This document shows positions 19,985 to 32,205 of a stretch of DNA of 64,000 bases, one piece after another. Numbering within the stretch: position 1 is the first letter of the stretch; every line of letters begins with the position of its first letter. The notes beneath the pieces were generated by a model. The model made no database searches. It was given only the letters and a program-made list of their open reading frames with translations, and was not told the origin of the DNA. The stretch comes from Carettochelys insculpta (lineage: Eukaryota; Chordata; Testudines; Carettochelyidae). Position numbers and translations under genes: made by a program. Location: the NCBI RefSeq assembly GCF_033958435.1, contig NC_134152.1:22976001-23040000 (forward strand). Reading direction: 5' to 3'.

Positions 19985-20890
19985 GTCTGTCGGATAACTG
20001 TTCTCCTGACCACTGGTTACTTTGAGTTTGTTGATGATGATTAATCCCCTACCTCTGTTGCGATCCTTGGCTAGCGTCTTTATTTGATCCCACCTTAATC
20101 CAGTTGCTTTTACTTCATCCAGGAAACTTTGTCGCCATATTTGGGACATCCCCTTTTTCCTCCTTCCCTTTGGATTCCATTCTAACCCTTGTCTTGTCAT
20201 ACATTTCCCACAGTCCTTACGCAGGATATGGCCTGCCCATCACCATTCTCTCTTCCTATCTGAACCTCCATTGGCTTCTGGTTTGTTTTGGTCCACAAGG
20301 TTTCATTTGGCATTCTTTTCTACCACTTTAGCTGGAGAATATGTCTAAGGCATTTATTGACAAAGGTCTGAATTTTCTTCATGTTGCTCTGGAGAACGCA
20401 CCATGTCTCTGAGCCATACAACAGCACTGATTTCACATTGGAAGTAAAAATAAGTAGCTTGGTTCTTGTTGGAATGGCTCTTGAACACCGGACTGATTGT
20501 AATAGGGCAAAGGCTTGTTGCACCTTTCGTATTCTCGCACTGATGTCCTCGTCAGTGCCCCCATTCTAGCTGAGAACACTCCCCAAGTATACAAACTGGT
20601 CAGCACCTTGCACTGCTTTTCCTTCAATTGTAATTTTGCTTTCCAGTCTACTATTAATGCACATTAACTTTGTCTTCTTTTGACTGATCTTGAGGCCCAC
20701 TTGCTCTGCTGTTTCCTATAGGGCATTCGTCTTCCCTTGCATATTTCTCTAGTTTACCAGCAAACAGAGCTAAGTCATCTGCAAACTCTAGATCTTCAAG
20801 TTTCCTAATTTGGGTCCTTTGGGGTCCCCTTCCTGAGTTAGTATAGGCTATTTTTGTGATCCAGTCTAGGACTTTGAGTTACACTTTTTT
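19985..20890 (-). pseudogene. Non-LTR retrotransposon reverse transcriptase remnant
   Basis: Read on the - strand from 20890 down: FADDLALFAGKLEKYA (20774-20785 encodes the FADD catalytic box), INSRLESKITI, VYLGSVLS (20569-20592), SNVKSVLLYGSETW (about 20401-20440), FVNKCLRHILQLKW, and WNPKGRRKKG (about 20150-20180) followed by a WDQIKTLAKDRNRGR-like end. This is the order of the RT palm and C-terminal region of an RTE-like or related LINE. Several frameshifts and stops separate the blocks, so it is dead. The precise clade is not assigned. Confidence 0.8.
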
Positions 20891-20913
20891 AAAATACATG
20901 CTTTATGCATAGT

Positions 20914-21570
20914 GGCTGCGTCTAAACAAGAGGCTTTTCCTGGCAAAACTGGGCTTTTGTCGGGAAAAACTGCAGACCGTTTACACATAAAATGCACTTT
21001 GTCAACAGTTTGTCAACAAAACCCAGTACATCCACGGGCAGTATTATGCCGCTCCCTGTTCAGGTCCCTCTCTCAACAGAATCAGAGGGGTAGCTGAGTT
21101 AGTCTGTACCTTCAAAAACAACAAGAAGTCCTGTGGCACATTATAGATTAACAGATATTTTGGAGCATAAGCTTTCGTGGGCAAAGACCCACTTCGTCAC
21201 ATGCATGAGTGGGGGTTCCAGAGGAGGGTTTAATATATAGGTGCGTGAAAAGGAGGGGAGTCCCAGTCAGGAGGAGGGCCAGAGTTAACAAGATCAGTTC
21301 AGTCACAGAGAGTGTGTTCTGTTGACAAAACAGCTGTGCAGATGCTCTGGGGCACTTTTGTCAACACACAGGGCTTTCAGTTCACCCTGTTTGTCGTGCT
21401 TCCATTCAGCGGTTCTGTCAAGAGAAGGCAGGGCAGTCTGGCTGCTCTCTATCAACAGTGCGGATTGCTCTTTCAATCTGCTTTTATGTGTAGGGGTGAT
21501 CTGTTGACAGACACTTTGCCAGGAAATCCCTTCCAATGGTGACGTCTGTCGACAGAGGCTTCTCGTGGAG
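20914..21570. mobile_element. MITE with GTTGACA motifs, interrupted
   Basis: Begins GGCTGCGTCTAAACAAG and carries repeated TTTGTCAACA, CTGTTGACA and CTGTCGACAGAG motifs in both orientations, like the copy at 40238. About 230 bases (21080-21310) are a later insertion. The right end is not sharp. Confidence 0.6.
21080..21245. mobile_element. Half copy of the palindromic MITE
   Basis: Carries ATCAGAGGGGTAGCTGAGTT, AGTCTGTACC, AAGAAGTCCTGTGGCAC and GCTTTCGTGGGCAAAGACCC, then CACATGCATGAGTGGGGG. Only one arm of the palindrome is present. Confidence 0.7.
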
Positions 21571-21712
21571 TTATAGCAGTGTGCAGTGCTAACACTTGTT
21601 ACCCTCCTCAGGGATTTTTCCCATTCTTCAAACTGCTATGCAGCATTTATCCTTTTGGCTTCTCTGTGGAGAATTGTGCCATCACTTCAGTTGTATGAGA
21701 CATACACACTAG

Positions 21713-21935
21713 AGCAGTTTTCCTTCAATTTTTTGAGACCATGGAACACCAAACAATAACATTTTTATGAGGAACACCTGTGAAATTTTTCTTTAAAAAA
21801 AAATTAGACAAAGCCCAAAAACAAACAGCAGCATGTACAGTAAAAACAAAACAAAGAAATTTAACCAGGTTTAACAAGAATGAAGAAGTAACACTGTATC
21901 TGATTTTAATAACAGTTGAGCGCAGATGCATTGTA
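21713..21935. mobile_element. Fragment related to the hAT element at 57768
   Basis: Shares TTTTTTGAGACCATGGAACA, ACACCAAACAATAA, GAACACCTGTGAA and GAAGTAACACTGT with 57768-58073. The right end is missing. Confidence 0.65.
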
Positions 21936-21947
21936 GCTAGAATTGTG

Positions 21948-22375
21948 TACGGTAATCCCTTGATTTATGTTGAGGTTGTGTCCTGGGCAAGCTCTGCGTC
22001 AATCGAATTTCACGTAAATTGGGTGGGTTGGGGGAGTGGGCAGCTGGGGAAAGTGGGGTGGACAGCCACGTGGCTCCTGGCTTCTCCCAGCTGGGGGGCA
22101 CACGGCGGCTTGCTGCACAGTTTCTCAGAAACTGCACCGTAAGCAGTGTGTGCACGCCAGGTTCCCCAGCTGGGGAGCCCGGTGCACAGACAGCTGCCCT
22201 GTCAGGAGTGGCAGCCGTGAGTCAGGCTGCTGTCCCTGACAGGAGCGGTTTTTCTTCTGTCCTGTCAGGGACAGCAGCCTGGCTCATGGCTGCTGCCACT
22301 GACAGGAGCGGGGGTGGCAGTCGCGTTAACCGAAGACGCGCAACTTGATAGCACGTATCCTGAGGGTTTACTGTA
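21948..22375. mobile_element. TA-flanked Tigger/pogo-like element with internal hairpin
   Basis: The left end CGGTAATCCCTTGATTTATG and right end, read inverted, CAGTAAACCCTCAGGATACG, are similar, and TA flanks both sides (21948-21949, 22374-22375). The body is GC-rich with a long hairpin at 22198-22306. Confidence 0.65.
22198..22306. repeat. Long inverted repeat (about 47-base arms)
   Basis: Arm 22198-22244 and arm 22260-22306 are reverse complements at about nine of ten positions. The inner 20 bases, GGCTGCTGTCCCTGACAGGA, are perfect. The loop is about 15 bases, T-rich. It can form a strong hairpin in DNA or RNA. Confidence 0.85.
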
Positions 22376-22376
22376 T

Positions 22377-23580
22377 CTTTGGTTGACTGTAAAGTCTAGT
22401 GCAGACCAAGCCTTACTAAGATTACTCACGAGTAAATGTTCAGACTACGTAAGGGTTGTGCAAGCTGATCCTTAGCAGATTCCCACTGAACATAATGAAG
22501 TCAGAATTCATTTGCCTGGAGAAAATTGCATTTTTTTTCAAAGGCGCACTACTCATAAATGATTTCGCTCAAACATTCTGCCAAACTGAGCTCAGGACAG
22601 TGACCAAACATGGAAAATTTCAGTCCCGCAAGCAAATGTTTTAGAAAGTTATGTGTGAGAATGTACTCAGTGTTATAATAAAAACTCTATTTAGGGGGCC
22701 TAACTCTATAATTTCTTGTGGCTAGATGAAACTGAAAGCACTCACGCGCACCTTAATTTTGCGAGGTTGAACTAAAGATAGGGCCAGCAAAATCCCTTTT
22801 GCAGACAAAAAAGTAGTGTAATTAGTAACTTATTCTGATGCTGAAAAATCACAGTAAAAGACATGTTACAAATAGGAAAAAAGAGTTCAAGAACGGTTGC
22901 CGCCATTCAGAAATCATGCTGATTAGAGAGAAGATGCAGTAATTTTATCAGCCACCTAAGTGAAGCATGGAGTCAACAGAACATTTTAGGAACACTGGTT
23001 TCCCATGAGGCATGTTCAGAGGCTTAACACAAGTCCTGGGATAGTCACTCCCACTTGAGCATTACACAGTCTTTGTGCAGAGGGACTAGAATTCCACATG
23101 CAGGTAGCAAAATGATAACTTTTTGTGTACAAATATTTAATTATCAGTCTGGTCGTTTTCCACACAGCTTTTTCATATTAGTGTGGGGAATGTATGTGGT
23201 TAAAGTTGCATGTAATATTTTTAACTTCTGAAAAGAAGCAATAATATGTTGCCCTGCGAAAATGTTTTCTTGTCTTTTAACTCTCTTAACTGATCGGTGT
23301 ACATAATTAAAGGTAAGAAACAAGCAAAACAGTGATAAAATCTTAATAGAATCAAGTGAATTGGCTCGTGCAGAAGTTCACATGCAAAAGATCAGGGAAG
23401 TAGATATCTGCTGTAATTAATTAGGTTATTTACTGCATTACATAATTATACCTGCTTGATGCAATTTAGAATAGAAAGCTATAGGAAAATTCTACTTGTG
23501 AAAATTATCTTCTGTGCCCAGCAAATGAGATTGCTATGTTAAAATATACTAATATTATAATTCATGTCCATCATTACTTG
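22377..23580. other. AT-rich intergenic sequence
   Basis: I see no gene, no clear repeat and no exon in this stretch. Confidence 0.6.
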
Positions 23581-23748
23581 TATCAGAGGGGTAGCCAAGT
23601 TAGTCTGTATCTTCAAAATCAGCAAGAACTCCTCTGGCACTTTATAAACTAACAGATATTTTGGAGCATCAGCTTTCATGGGCAAAGACATGCTTATGCT
23701 CCAAAATATCTGTTAGTCTATAAGGTGCCACAGGACCTCTTGTTATTA
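23581..23748. mobile_element. Palindromic MITE, AAGAAGTCCTGTGGCACC family
   Basis: Starts TATCAGAGGGGTAGCCAAGT, includes GAGCATCAGCTTTCATGGGC and the inverted arm TAAGGTGCCACAGGACCTCT. The central loop is shortened. Confidence 0.8.
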
Positions 23749-24800
23749 TTTATGACTCTCTGCAACAAAGTCAATCTGTAAAAAAAATGGCCAAAAGGAA
23801 TAAATCTACTACTTTGTTTAAAAAGATGTTGAATTTAAAATATAAAAGTTATGGAAAGTTGTCTTCTGGACACTGGTCTCTGTAGCCCATACTACATTTC
23901 ACTGACTTTTTTATCAGTTTGTGTTTTCTTCTATGGCTGAGGCCTGTGGCACTTCAGGATATGCTAATGAGGTGCTCCATATTCATGGAGTACCTCATTA
24001 CCATAATGGTGGCCGTGCATGCTTAGAAACTGCCAGTTTCAAAATGCATGCCACCAGTGTAGCCGAGGCCTTTCAAAACGACCTCCTGATTTCAAAAGCC
24101 CCTTCTTCCCATCTGGTTTTGGGACTCTAACATTAAATTAGATTTTTTTTCTTTCCTCCCTTCTGTACTCTCTACAGTACTCTTTAGAAACATTTATAGT
24201 AAACTTTTTCCTTCAAACACCAGGTAATGTTGATGCATCGATTGCTTTTGCATCTGGGAGGTAGTATTTTTTAGACTTACCAGTCTGCAAACTTGAACAA
24301 TGAGCTAGAAAATATGTATACATATATTACCTGTTGTTTGTTACAAACAAAACTCACATTTACAAGTCATTGGCAGTAAAATATACTTTAGAACATATGT
24401 GAATAGCCTATGGTGTAAATTTGTGCGTGTAGCTGCCATAATTATTAATAATCTAGAGTGTAAACTCTTGTGGAACCAGATAATATAGTCAGTAGGCATC
24501 TAACTGATCATTCAAACACATTTATTTTGTGTGTGCTCTTCACAAGAGGGGTGGGACACAGAACTCTGGGCCTTGGGTCTCCAGTACTGTCTGAGACCTT
24601 TCACTGGCACTGTCTGCAGGGAAGAAAATTAAAAACTGAGAAGGAAAAAAGACTCTTGGACATCCAGAGGTTGATGAGCCAGGCTCCCACTGTTCTGCTG
24701 GCTCAAATGGAGGACACGATGCTATGAATGGGGTCCCAATGCTGTGTCTATCATATGTCCCCAACTAGTCCTTAAAAGCACAAGACCACAGTGAGGGACT

Positions 24801-24892
24801 ATAGAATCACAGAAGACTAGAACTGGAAGGAATTTTGAGAGGCCATCAGCGCCAGTCCCCTGCACTCATGCAAGGACCAAGCGTCAAGTAGG
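24801..24892 (-). mobile_element. CR1 LINE 3' end
   Basis: On the + strand it begins ATAGAATCACAGAAGACTAG, the reverse complement of a CR1 tail, followed by GAACTGGAAGGAATTTTGAG and GAGGCCATCAGCGCCAGTCC. Confidence 0.8.
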
Positions 24893-25937
24893 CCAATGGT
24901 GCCCAAAGTGGTGCGTGGGCCTCCTCAAAGGAAGGGTAGGAATTTCATAAGGGGGCCACAGCACAATCAGATGCTGGGTTTCAGGTTCATCTATCTCATT
25001 ACAAATATTGAATTATGTTACTGTTTTTATGTAGCTGTATTCATATTTATATACCAATTAGTAATGTTTTTTCTACGGATTTATTTTCTTACCTGTGCCA
25101 AAAGTTTTTTTCTTCTTTTCGTATGAACATAACTGAAATTTCCATTGGTTTGGACTATGTTAGACAGGTGGTGGTGGTGCTACTAATTGCAGGCATGAAA
25201 AGTGGGACCCAATGTAAAAAGTTTGCTCACCCCTGATGTAGACCAAGAGTGGGCAATAATTCTTGATGTTGGGGAGACTGCCAGATTTTAGTATGTGGAT
25301 AATAGCCACACTTTTCTGTGAAGGGAGTGTGGGGTCCAGGATGGAGATGGGGTGCAGAAAGGAACTCAGGGTAAGAGACTGGAATGCAGGACAGGCTGTG
25401 GGTCTGAAAGGGAGTTGTGGTGGAGGAGGGGTTTGGGATGACGGGGTGCAGGGTCAGGAAGGGTGGTTGGGTGCAGGAGAGGATTCTGGCCCGTGTAAAG
25501 ATATAGGAAGGGTCTGGGAGGATGTTGGGGTGCCGGAAGGGGTAGGGTGCCATTGGCAGGCTGTGGCCAAGAAAGGTTTATCTAAGAAACTCCTGGCCAG
25601 TAGCACTCTGACAGGCATTCCTGCCTCTCAGCAGCCCCAGATTACTCCAAGCAATTAGCTGTTCTGGGTACCTTTCTGTTCTGTGGGGGAGGGCTTTGTG
25701 CACTGTCCCTGCCCCCAGCAAAATCTTTCAACTCTTATTGGCCGGATTTCCAGCCAATAAGAGGTGAGAAATGTTGTTGAGTGTGGGACAGTGCACAATC
25801 CCCATGCTGGCCTTCCCACAGGTAGTAGTTAGGGGCTTTGAGGGGCACTGATTGGTGCAGTAGGGCTGGGCCCTGGGCCTGATTAAAATGCTTGGCAGTT
25901 GGATCCTGCCTGCCCCAATGAAGACTATCCCAGACAG

Positions 25938-26055
25938 TAACAGAGAGAAAGCCGTGCTAGTCTATATACTATCAAAACAAAAAAGCAGTCAAGTAGCACT
26001 TTAAAGACTAACAAAATAATTTATTAGGTGATGCGCTTTCCTGGGACAGACCCAC
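25938..26055. mobile_element. MITE fragment, AAAGACTAACAAAATAATTTATTAG family
   Basis: Contains AGCCGTGCTAGTCTATATAC, AGCAGTCAAGTAGCACTTTA, and AAAGACTAACAAAATAATTT, then GATGCGCTTTCCTGGGACAG. Only one arm is kept. It abuts the CR1 at 26056. Confidence 0.75.
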
Positions 26056-27088
26056 TCTACCTAACCTGCTCTTGGAACTCTCCAGCAATGGAGATTCCAC
26101 AATCTCTCAAAGCAATTTAATCCAGTGTTTAGCCACCCTCACAGGAAGTGCTTTCTTAATGCCCAATCTAAACTTCCCCTGCTGCAGTTTAAGTCCATTG
26201 CTTCTTGTCCTACCCTCAGCAGGTCAGGAGAATAATTTTTCTCCCTCTTCCTTATAGCACCCTTCGGCTACGTCTACACGTGCAGCCAACATCGAAATAG
26301 CTTATTTCGATGAATAACGTCTACACGTCCTCCAGGACCGGCAACGTCGATGTTCAACTTCAACGTTGCTCAGCCCAACATCGAAATAGGCGCAGCGAGG
26401 GAACGTCTACACGTCAAAGTAGCACACATCGAAATAGGGATGCCAGGCACAGCTGCAGACAGGGTCACAGGGTGGACTCAACAGCCAGCCGCTCCCTTAA
26501 AGGGCCCCTCCCAGACACAGTTGCACTAAACAACACAAGATCCACAGAGCTGACAACTGGTTGCAAACCCTGTGCCTGCAGCATAGATCCCCAGCTGCCG
26601 CAGAAGCAGCCAGAAGCCCTGGGCTAAGGGCTGCTGCCCACGGTGACCATAGAGCCTCGCAGGGGCTGGAGAGAGAGCATCTCTCAACCCCCCAGCTGAT
26701 GGCCGCCATGGAGGACCCAGCAATTTCGACGTTGCGGGACGCGGATCGTCTACACGGTCCCTACTTTGACGTTGAACGTCGAAGTAGGGCGCTATTCCTA
26801 TCTCCTCATGAGGTTAGCGACTTCGACGTCTCGCCGCCTAACGTCAAAGTTAACTTCGAAATAGCGCCCGACGCGTGTAGACGCAATGGGCGCTATTTCG
26901 AAGTTGGTGCCGCTACTTCGAAGTAGCGTGCACGTATAGACGCAGCTTTCAAGTGCTGGAAACCTGCTACCATGTCACCTCTCAGACTTCTCTTCCCCAA
27001 ACTAAACCACCCCCGTCCTCTAGACCTTTAATCACTTGTATTGCTCTTCTTCGGCCCGTCTCCAATTTGTCCCTTTTCCGGGGTTGCC
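26056..27088 (-). mobile_element. CR1 LINE fragment interrupted by a MITE
   Basis: 26056-26265 matches the reverse complement of the CR1 3' region (GGAGATTCCACAATCTCTC, then TTTAAGTCCATTGCTTCTTG). 26947-27088 continues it (CATGTCACCTCTCAGACTTC, then AGACCTTTAATCACTTGTAT). The gap is the element at 26266-26946. The CR1 ends where the EEF2K CpG-rich region starts. Confidence 0.8.
26266..26946. mobile_element. Large MITE (about 680 bases) inside CR1
   Basis: The left end GGCTACGTCTACACGTGCAG and the right end, containing GCACGTATAGACGCAGC, are inverted repeats. Many ATCGAAATAG, TTTCGATG and CTTCGAAGTAG motifs lie between. TTC flanks both sides if the right border is taken one base later, consistent with a 3-base target duplication. 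A 121-codon frame at 26561-26926 contains LMAAMEDPA and could be the relic of a transposase start, but most of it reads through inverted repeat. Confidence 0.7.
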
Positions 27089-27109
27089 ACACTCTAGCTC
27101 CCCCACTCA

Positions 27110-27720
27110 GGAGCTCCCCAAATCAGCACGCGCTGAGGCCGGCCCCAACTGGAGTGCATTAGGTTTGCGAAGGTGGAGGATTGTTGCAAGGCTCAGGAAC
27201 AGCGTTAGATGCCGGGTGGGGGAGCTGAGCCTCGGTCCAAGGTCTGGTTCCCGTGCGTGGCCTGCAGCTGCAGTACCGCCCTCCGCCAGCCCGCGCTGGG
27301 AAGAAGGGAGGGTGTCACTAGCTGCTGGGGAGGGCGAGCGAGAGAGCGAGGGTGACTGGAGACGAGAGGCGAGCTGTCCGCGTGCGCTCCCCGGGGAAGT
27401 CGCTGGCGCGCGACCATCGGAGCCGGTGTGCAGCTCCAGCTGCAGCGGGGAGAAGAGCTCCTCCGGCTTTGCTTGCTGCGCCCAGCGGCGGCCGCGCGTG
27501 CCTGCACCCGCTAGGCCGGGCACTGCACCGTGCGGCTGTCTGCACCAGGTAGGCCAGGATCCGCTGCCGAGCTCGCTCCACCGCCTGGGCTTTGCCCGGC
27601 TCCCCTGCGGGGAACGGGGCTGCCCCTGCACGGGGGGACGGGGTCAGGAGGCTGCTCCGTGGGGGGGCACAGGGCTGGGCCTGTAAACCCTGCTCAGCTG
27701 GGCTCGCTCTAGCGCTCGGT
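27110..27720 (+). promoter_or_regulatory. EEF2K: EEF2K CpG-rich promoter region
   Basis: High GC with frequent CG, including CGCGCGACC, GGCGGCCGCGCG and GAGCGAGAGAGCGAGGG, in AT-rich surroundings. It is directly upstream of and around a strong donor at 27549 that suits a non-coding first exon. No convincing TATA box, as is usual for CpG promoters. The transcription start cannot be placed from sequence. Confidence 0.75.
27300..27548 (+). other. EEF2K: EEF2K exon 1 (5' UTR, start approximate)
   Basis: The 3' boundary is supported by the strong donor TGCACCAG/GTAGGC inside the CpG-rich region. The next matching acceptor is at 37962, giving a non-coding first exon. The 5' end is only a guess. 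Confidence 0.55.
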
Positions 27721-30700
27721 GGGGCAGATCGCACAGAGACACGTTAACGCCCATTTTTAGTACTGTATTATTTTATTCCCCTTAGTCAACACATTAGCGT
27801 ACTTGCACAGGAGCTAGTCGGAGTATTACAGTTTACCAGAGCGTTGCGCCCTGTTTGGAGGCTATTTTTGTACCCTTGTGGTATTTTTGAAGAAGAGCCT
27901 TCTTGCGTTGCATAATGCCTCTCAGCCCTGTGTTATTTTACTGTATTTTAATTTGTCCCCGTTTGATCCTTGCAAACATTTCCCACTGGGGCCTTAAAAG
28001 GTCTTTCCCTGTTTTTCTCGGGAACTGCCTTCAGTTGACAGCTTTTGAATGTTGTCCTATTTAGACCAGGGACATTACTGTAGGATATTGTAGCTTTTCT
28101 TTTTACAGGGTTTGCTCCTAGACTGTACCGTTTTTACAGGGACTGTGACTGTAAATTGTGAGGGGGTGGGATGCTATATAAAGATGTGGAGCTCACGAGT
28201 CTAGTGGCTAACGAAATTAAAGGCCTCTTGTGGGTTGGGGTGTGGTTAAGTTTGTCAGTGATCAGGAAAGGATAATTTGCTATTTGTAAAACCATAATTC
28301 CAATTACAGGTTCCTCAGGAGGAGCTTTTTTTGTCTAAGTGGAGCATGAGCTACTACCAAACTGTTTTGACTGCAGGTTGTTGATGAAATGGTACTAAAA
28401 ATACTAGTCAGCACATTCTCGACAACCTTCATGCTACTTTGTCCAACTAGCCATGGGAATCCAGGGAGTGAGAATCAGACAGATGGAGGAGGAAAAATTA
28501 CAATTGCCACATTGGTTTATTACAACCATGGGGATGTAACACATTGATTTGTATGAGGGAGACGAACACTGTACGCACAGTGGAATAATTAATCCAAAGT
28601 TGTGTAACTACAGCAAAAAGAAAACCTCACAAAAGCAATTCCAATTTTGGTATACACAGAATAAGAAAATTAATAAAAATGGGTAGAATTACAGATGATA
28701 ATGAACAAACAGTTTAAACTAAGTAAAGCAGTACCTGGTATCTTATTGAGAAGTACCATTAAAGGTTGTGATCTACTTTATGGAAGGAAATAGAACACTG
28801 CTAGTTTGATGTTTTTATGGTAAATAGAATCCCTTGATTTGCACCTGAAGATTCCTTATTTACTGTTGGGATACTGTAAAATGGTATTTTGTCTTCTGTA
28901 ACCCATAGCTGGACATGCCCAGTTTAAAAGTTCCTTTAAATAATGTATCTATACAAAAGAAAAAAAATTGCAGTATATACTGGAAAATGAGTAAAGGATT
29001 AGTTCGATAAACAGCTTTGCTAAATAGATATTGGTAGACTATAGATCATGTTTGCAGTGAAATCCGGATGTGAAACAATGTAAATAGTGACGGTCTGGTT
29101 GATCAACAACCTTGAAACACTAACTGAAGTTAGAGTTATTTGCTGTATGGATTTAAAGCCAGTTGAATTTTTGTGGGTATTAATAATGTTAAAAGGACAC
29201 TATAAAGGTATTTTTTCAATAATTTTCTGCCACATACCTTAGCTTCTAAGTGATAAAGTGTAGTATCAGTTTAATATTTTTATTTGTCATTTTGAGGGCT
29301 CTGTTCAGGCCTGGCGACAGGTGGACTCTGTGGTTTATTGCGAGGATTCTAATAATCCCTTGTAAGTTTGAAACAGCAGTGTTTCCTGCAGTGGTGTGTT
29401 GTGTGGTGTTTGTTTGTTTTCCTTTGAGGCTGCTGCTGGAATGATGATGCAAGTTCAGGTTCTGAACTCCTGACACTGCAGAGTTAAGCACTTTCTGAGT
29501 CCCTGAATCTTACATCACTTCTACAAAGCCCCACTGGCTAATTTAGTTGCTTGCCCTGACTGGCTGTACAGGGAAGCAAGATATGGTTTATAGTGTCCAG
29601 CAGTTTTGGTTAGGATTCAGGCACATAACAAGGAAAGTGCTGGAAGCTGTTGCTTCTAGTGAGCAGTTTTGTCTTTGTAGTTACTAAGGCCAAATTTTTC
29701 AGAAGCAGCTGCAGATTAGATTCCATTGTTTTTTGGGTGTCCAGCTTCAGACAGCTTAACGCCCCTCTGCCTTTTTCCCATCTAGGTAGGAATATATTTC
29801 CCTACTTCATAAAAGATGAATTAACTTAATGCAGACCACAATGCAGTATTTTATTTCAGTCATCCCGAATGCTACAATAGCACTGTTGTGAAGTTTGAAA
29901 GGGTAGCTCATGTTCAGAAAGCACATCAAAGGTACAAATGCTAAGCATTATGAGTGGGCTGGATATGGGATGTAATAGGCTGTGTGGTTTTGCATTAATA
30001 ATTCATAATGATAGCAATAATAACCATATACCTTGGCTGCATGAGCAGAATGTAAGGTTTCTGCTATTAAGTTTCTGATCCTCAGTGGAAAGGGTTTCCA
30101 TCAATGTAAATATCACAGTATGCTCTGAGAATGGCCATTCTCTAATGGTTACAACTGGAATATAATTAAACCGAAGCAGATTAGAAGTAATAATTTGTGG
30201 CAGTCTTTAGGGCTGAAGCTGCTGTGGGTCTCCTGCAAGTGAATCCCTGTAGTCAAGTGCATTGCTCTGGTAGCAAAGGCTCGTGCAGCTATGTTGTAGT
30301 TGCTTTACACCTTACAATGAATCCCTCTGTATTGCTCTCAAGTGCCTTTTAGTGGTCAGTGCAAAACAGTAGTGGAATTACAGTTTTGAAGATAGCTGTC
30401 TAATATTTTATCCGCAGGGTGCATGTTGTGGTGCAGCCGCTGTTGCTTTGTGGAGAGGGAAAGTTGGATATCTGCAGGAATTCACAATGGCAGATGTAAC
30501 GACGACAGCCTCTTTTAGATGAGGCAGAGCCAAAGTCTTTTCTTCAAAATGGCAGAAATCATCTTAGCCTTTTTCTTGGTTGGCCTGGGCCGAGTGAAAT
30601 CCTGAACAAGTCAGTCCATTAGTTTCCAAAGTGCCCACTTCAAGGTGCCTGAAGTTGGGCACCCCAAAACAGTACCAGGTTTTGAAAATATTGGCCGTAA

Positions 30701-32039
30701 TTTCCCTAAGAGAATTTCTAAAGCTGTCTACAGTGTTTGGATTTGTAATTACCATTATTGTAAAATGGGGAATGGGCATGTAAATTCCTTAGTTGTCTGT
30801 TAATCTGCATTCCTGTGTTTTGCTTTCCAGGCCTGTAAAATGGGGGTAACAATGTGTGTGTTAGGGATTTTTTTCTCTAATGTGTAAGAAGAGTTTTGAA
30901 TAAATAAAACAGCACAAGGTATAAATGCAAAGCATTGCCACTCATTACTCTTTTGCATGAGGGGCTTCCATCCATAAAATAATATGAAGGCAGTTACTTT
31001 GTGTATTTCACCTCTGCCTTTTAAATGTGCACAGAGCAAGCAGATCATCTGCCTGCCCATTGTCTTTTCAGCCTTTGCCGAAGAGCCTGCCAACATTCAC
31101 AATGACAGATTTACCAGCAAATATTTGTTTAAACTCAGCTAAGCCCCTGTGAACCCTGGGAAGCTTGTTGTGTGCTGTGCCTCTTGTATGGCAGCTTTGT
31201 CAGTTTCAGTTGAGAGGAAAATTTGAGATGGGGTGAGAGGGCAGAGCAAGAAGTAAGGGTGCAGTCCTGGCCTCATTAAAGTAAATGAAAAAAATTGTTA
31301 TTTTCACTGGGTCAGGACTTCGCTCTGAAGCTTTTTGTTTCTGATTGTTGCTGGAGGCCACACTGATGCAGTGCATTTCAAACTAGGTTCTGGACCCACT
31401 GGTGATCTGTGGAACTGCTTTCATCACCATGTGGAAGAGTGAATAATAGAGTTGGGGTGGTCTGATTCTCGTATTAAATTTCAGCTGTGCATGTGTCCAT
31501 CTGCAGATTTCACATGCATGGCTGTGTTGGGGTCTTGCTCAGGAACTGAAGTCTCCTAATGAATCTTTCTTTTGTCGGGTGTTTCTTTGTTGTCAATTCA
31601 GTCGTGATCAGATTTGCTGATTGACATCAAAATTGTCAGAGCAGCAGGTACCAAATGTCAGTGACTGGAAAGATCAGAGCAGGGAGGACTGAAAGCAGAC
31701 AGAGGAGCAATGGTGCCTGTAATATCCTATGTTATTCTTAATAGAAGAAATAAATGGCAAAGATATAAAATGAGGACCTGTAATCCAGCAGCCATACTGA
31801 AAGCACAAAGGTAAATTAAATTCACTTTAATCCCTTTGTTTTTGGTAATTCTGCTCTAAACCATTTTTGTAGACTTTCATACAGTAGTTGCTGTAGGATA
31901 GGTGTGAGAATCAAGTTGACACAGGTGGTGCTCGGGAGACAGACTTTCCAATAATCCCGCAATGGATTTACAACAGTTCATGCCAATAAAGAGTTTGAAG
32001 GGGATGAAAAAAACTTTAAACGTGTCCCTGTCTGCTCAA

Positions 32040-32205
32040 TGTGACGTTCACGGAGGCAGATTCTACCATTTGTGCCTGCTGTGGTTTCTTGCACCTTTCT
32101 CTGAAGCGTTTGGTCCTGCCCGCTCTTGGAGACTGGATACAGGACTGGATGGATTAGAGTCTGATCCAGTTTCTAGACAATTTCTATGTTCCTCAGTAGA
32201 AGTGG
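32040..32205 (+). mobile_element. CR1 LINE 3' tail
   Basis: TCTGAAGCGTTTGGTCCTGC, GACTGGATACAGGACTGGAT, then GTCTGATCCAGTTTCTAGAC and a terminal CTATGTTCC parallel the CR1 end at 8590-8661. Confidence 0.65.

Noticed and set aside
19985..20890. Endogenous retrovirus
   Set aside because: The FADD box, VYLGSVLS and WNPKGRRKKG order fits a LINE reverse transcriptase, and no LTR, gag, protease or integrase-like sequence is nearby.
24893..25240. Another hAT element with CAATGGTGCCC and CTCACCCCTG ends
   Set aside because: Ends are poorly matched and no target duplication is visible; too uncertain to list.
27036..27734. 216-codon frame and antisense frames at the EEF2K promoter
   Set aside because: CpG-rich composition; start lies in a CR1 fragment and the frame crosses the likely exon 1 donor.
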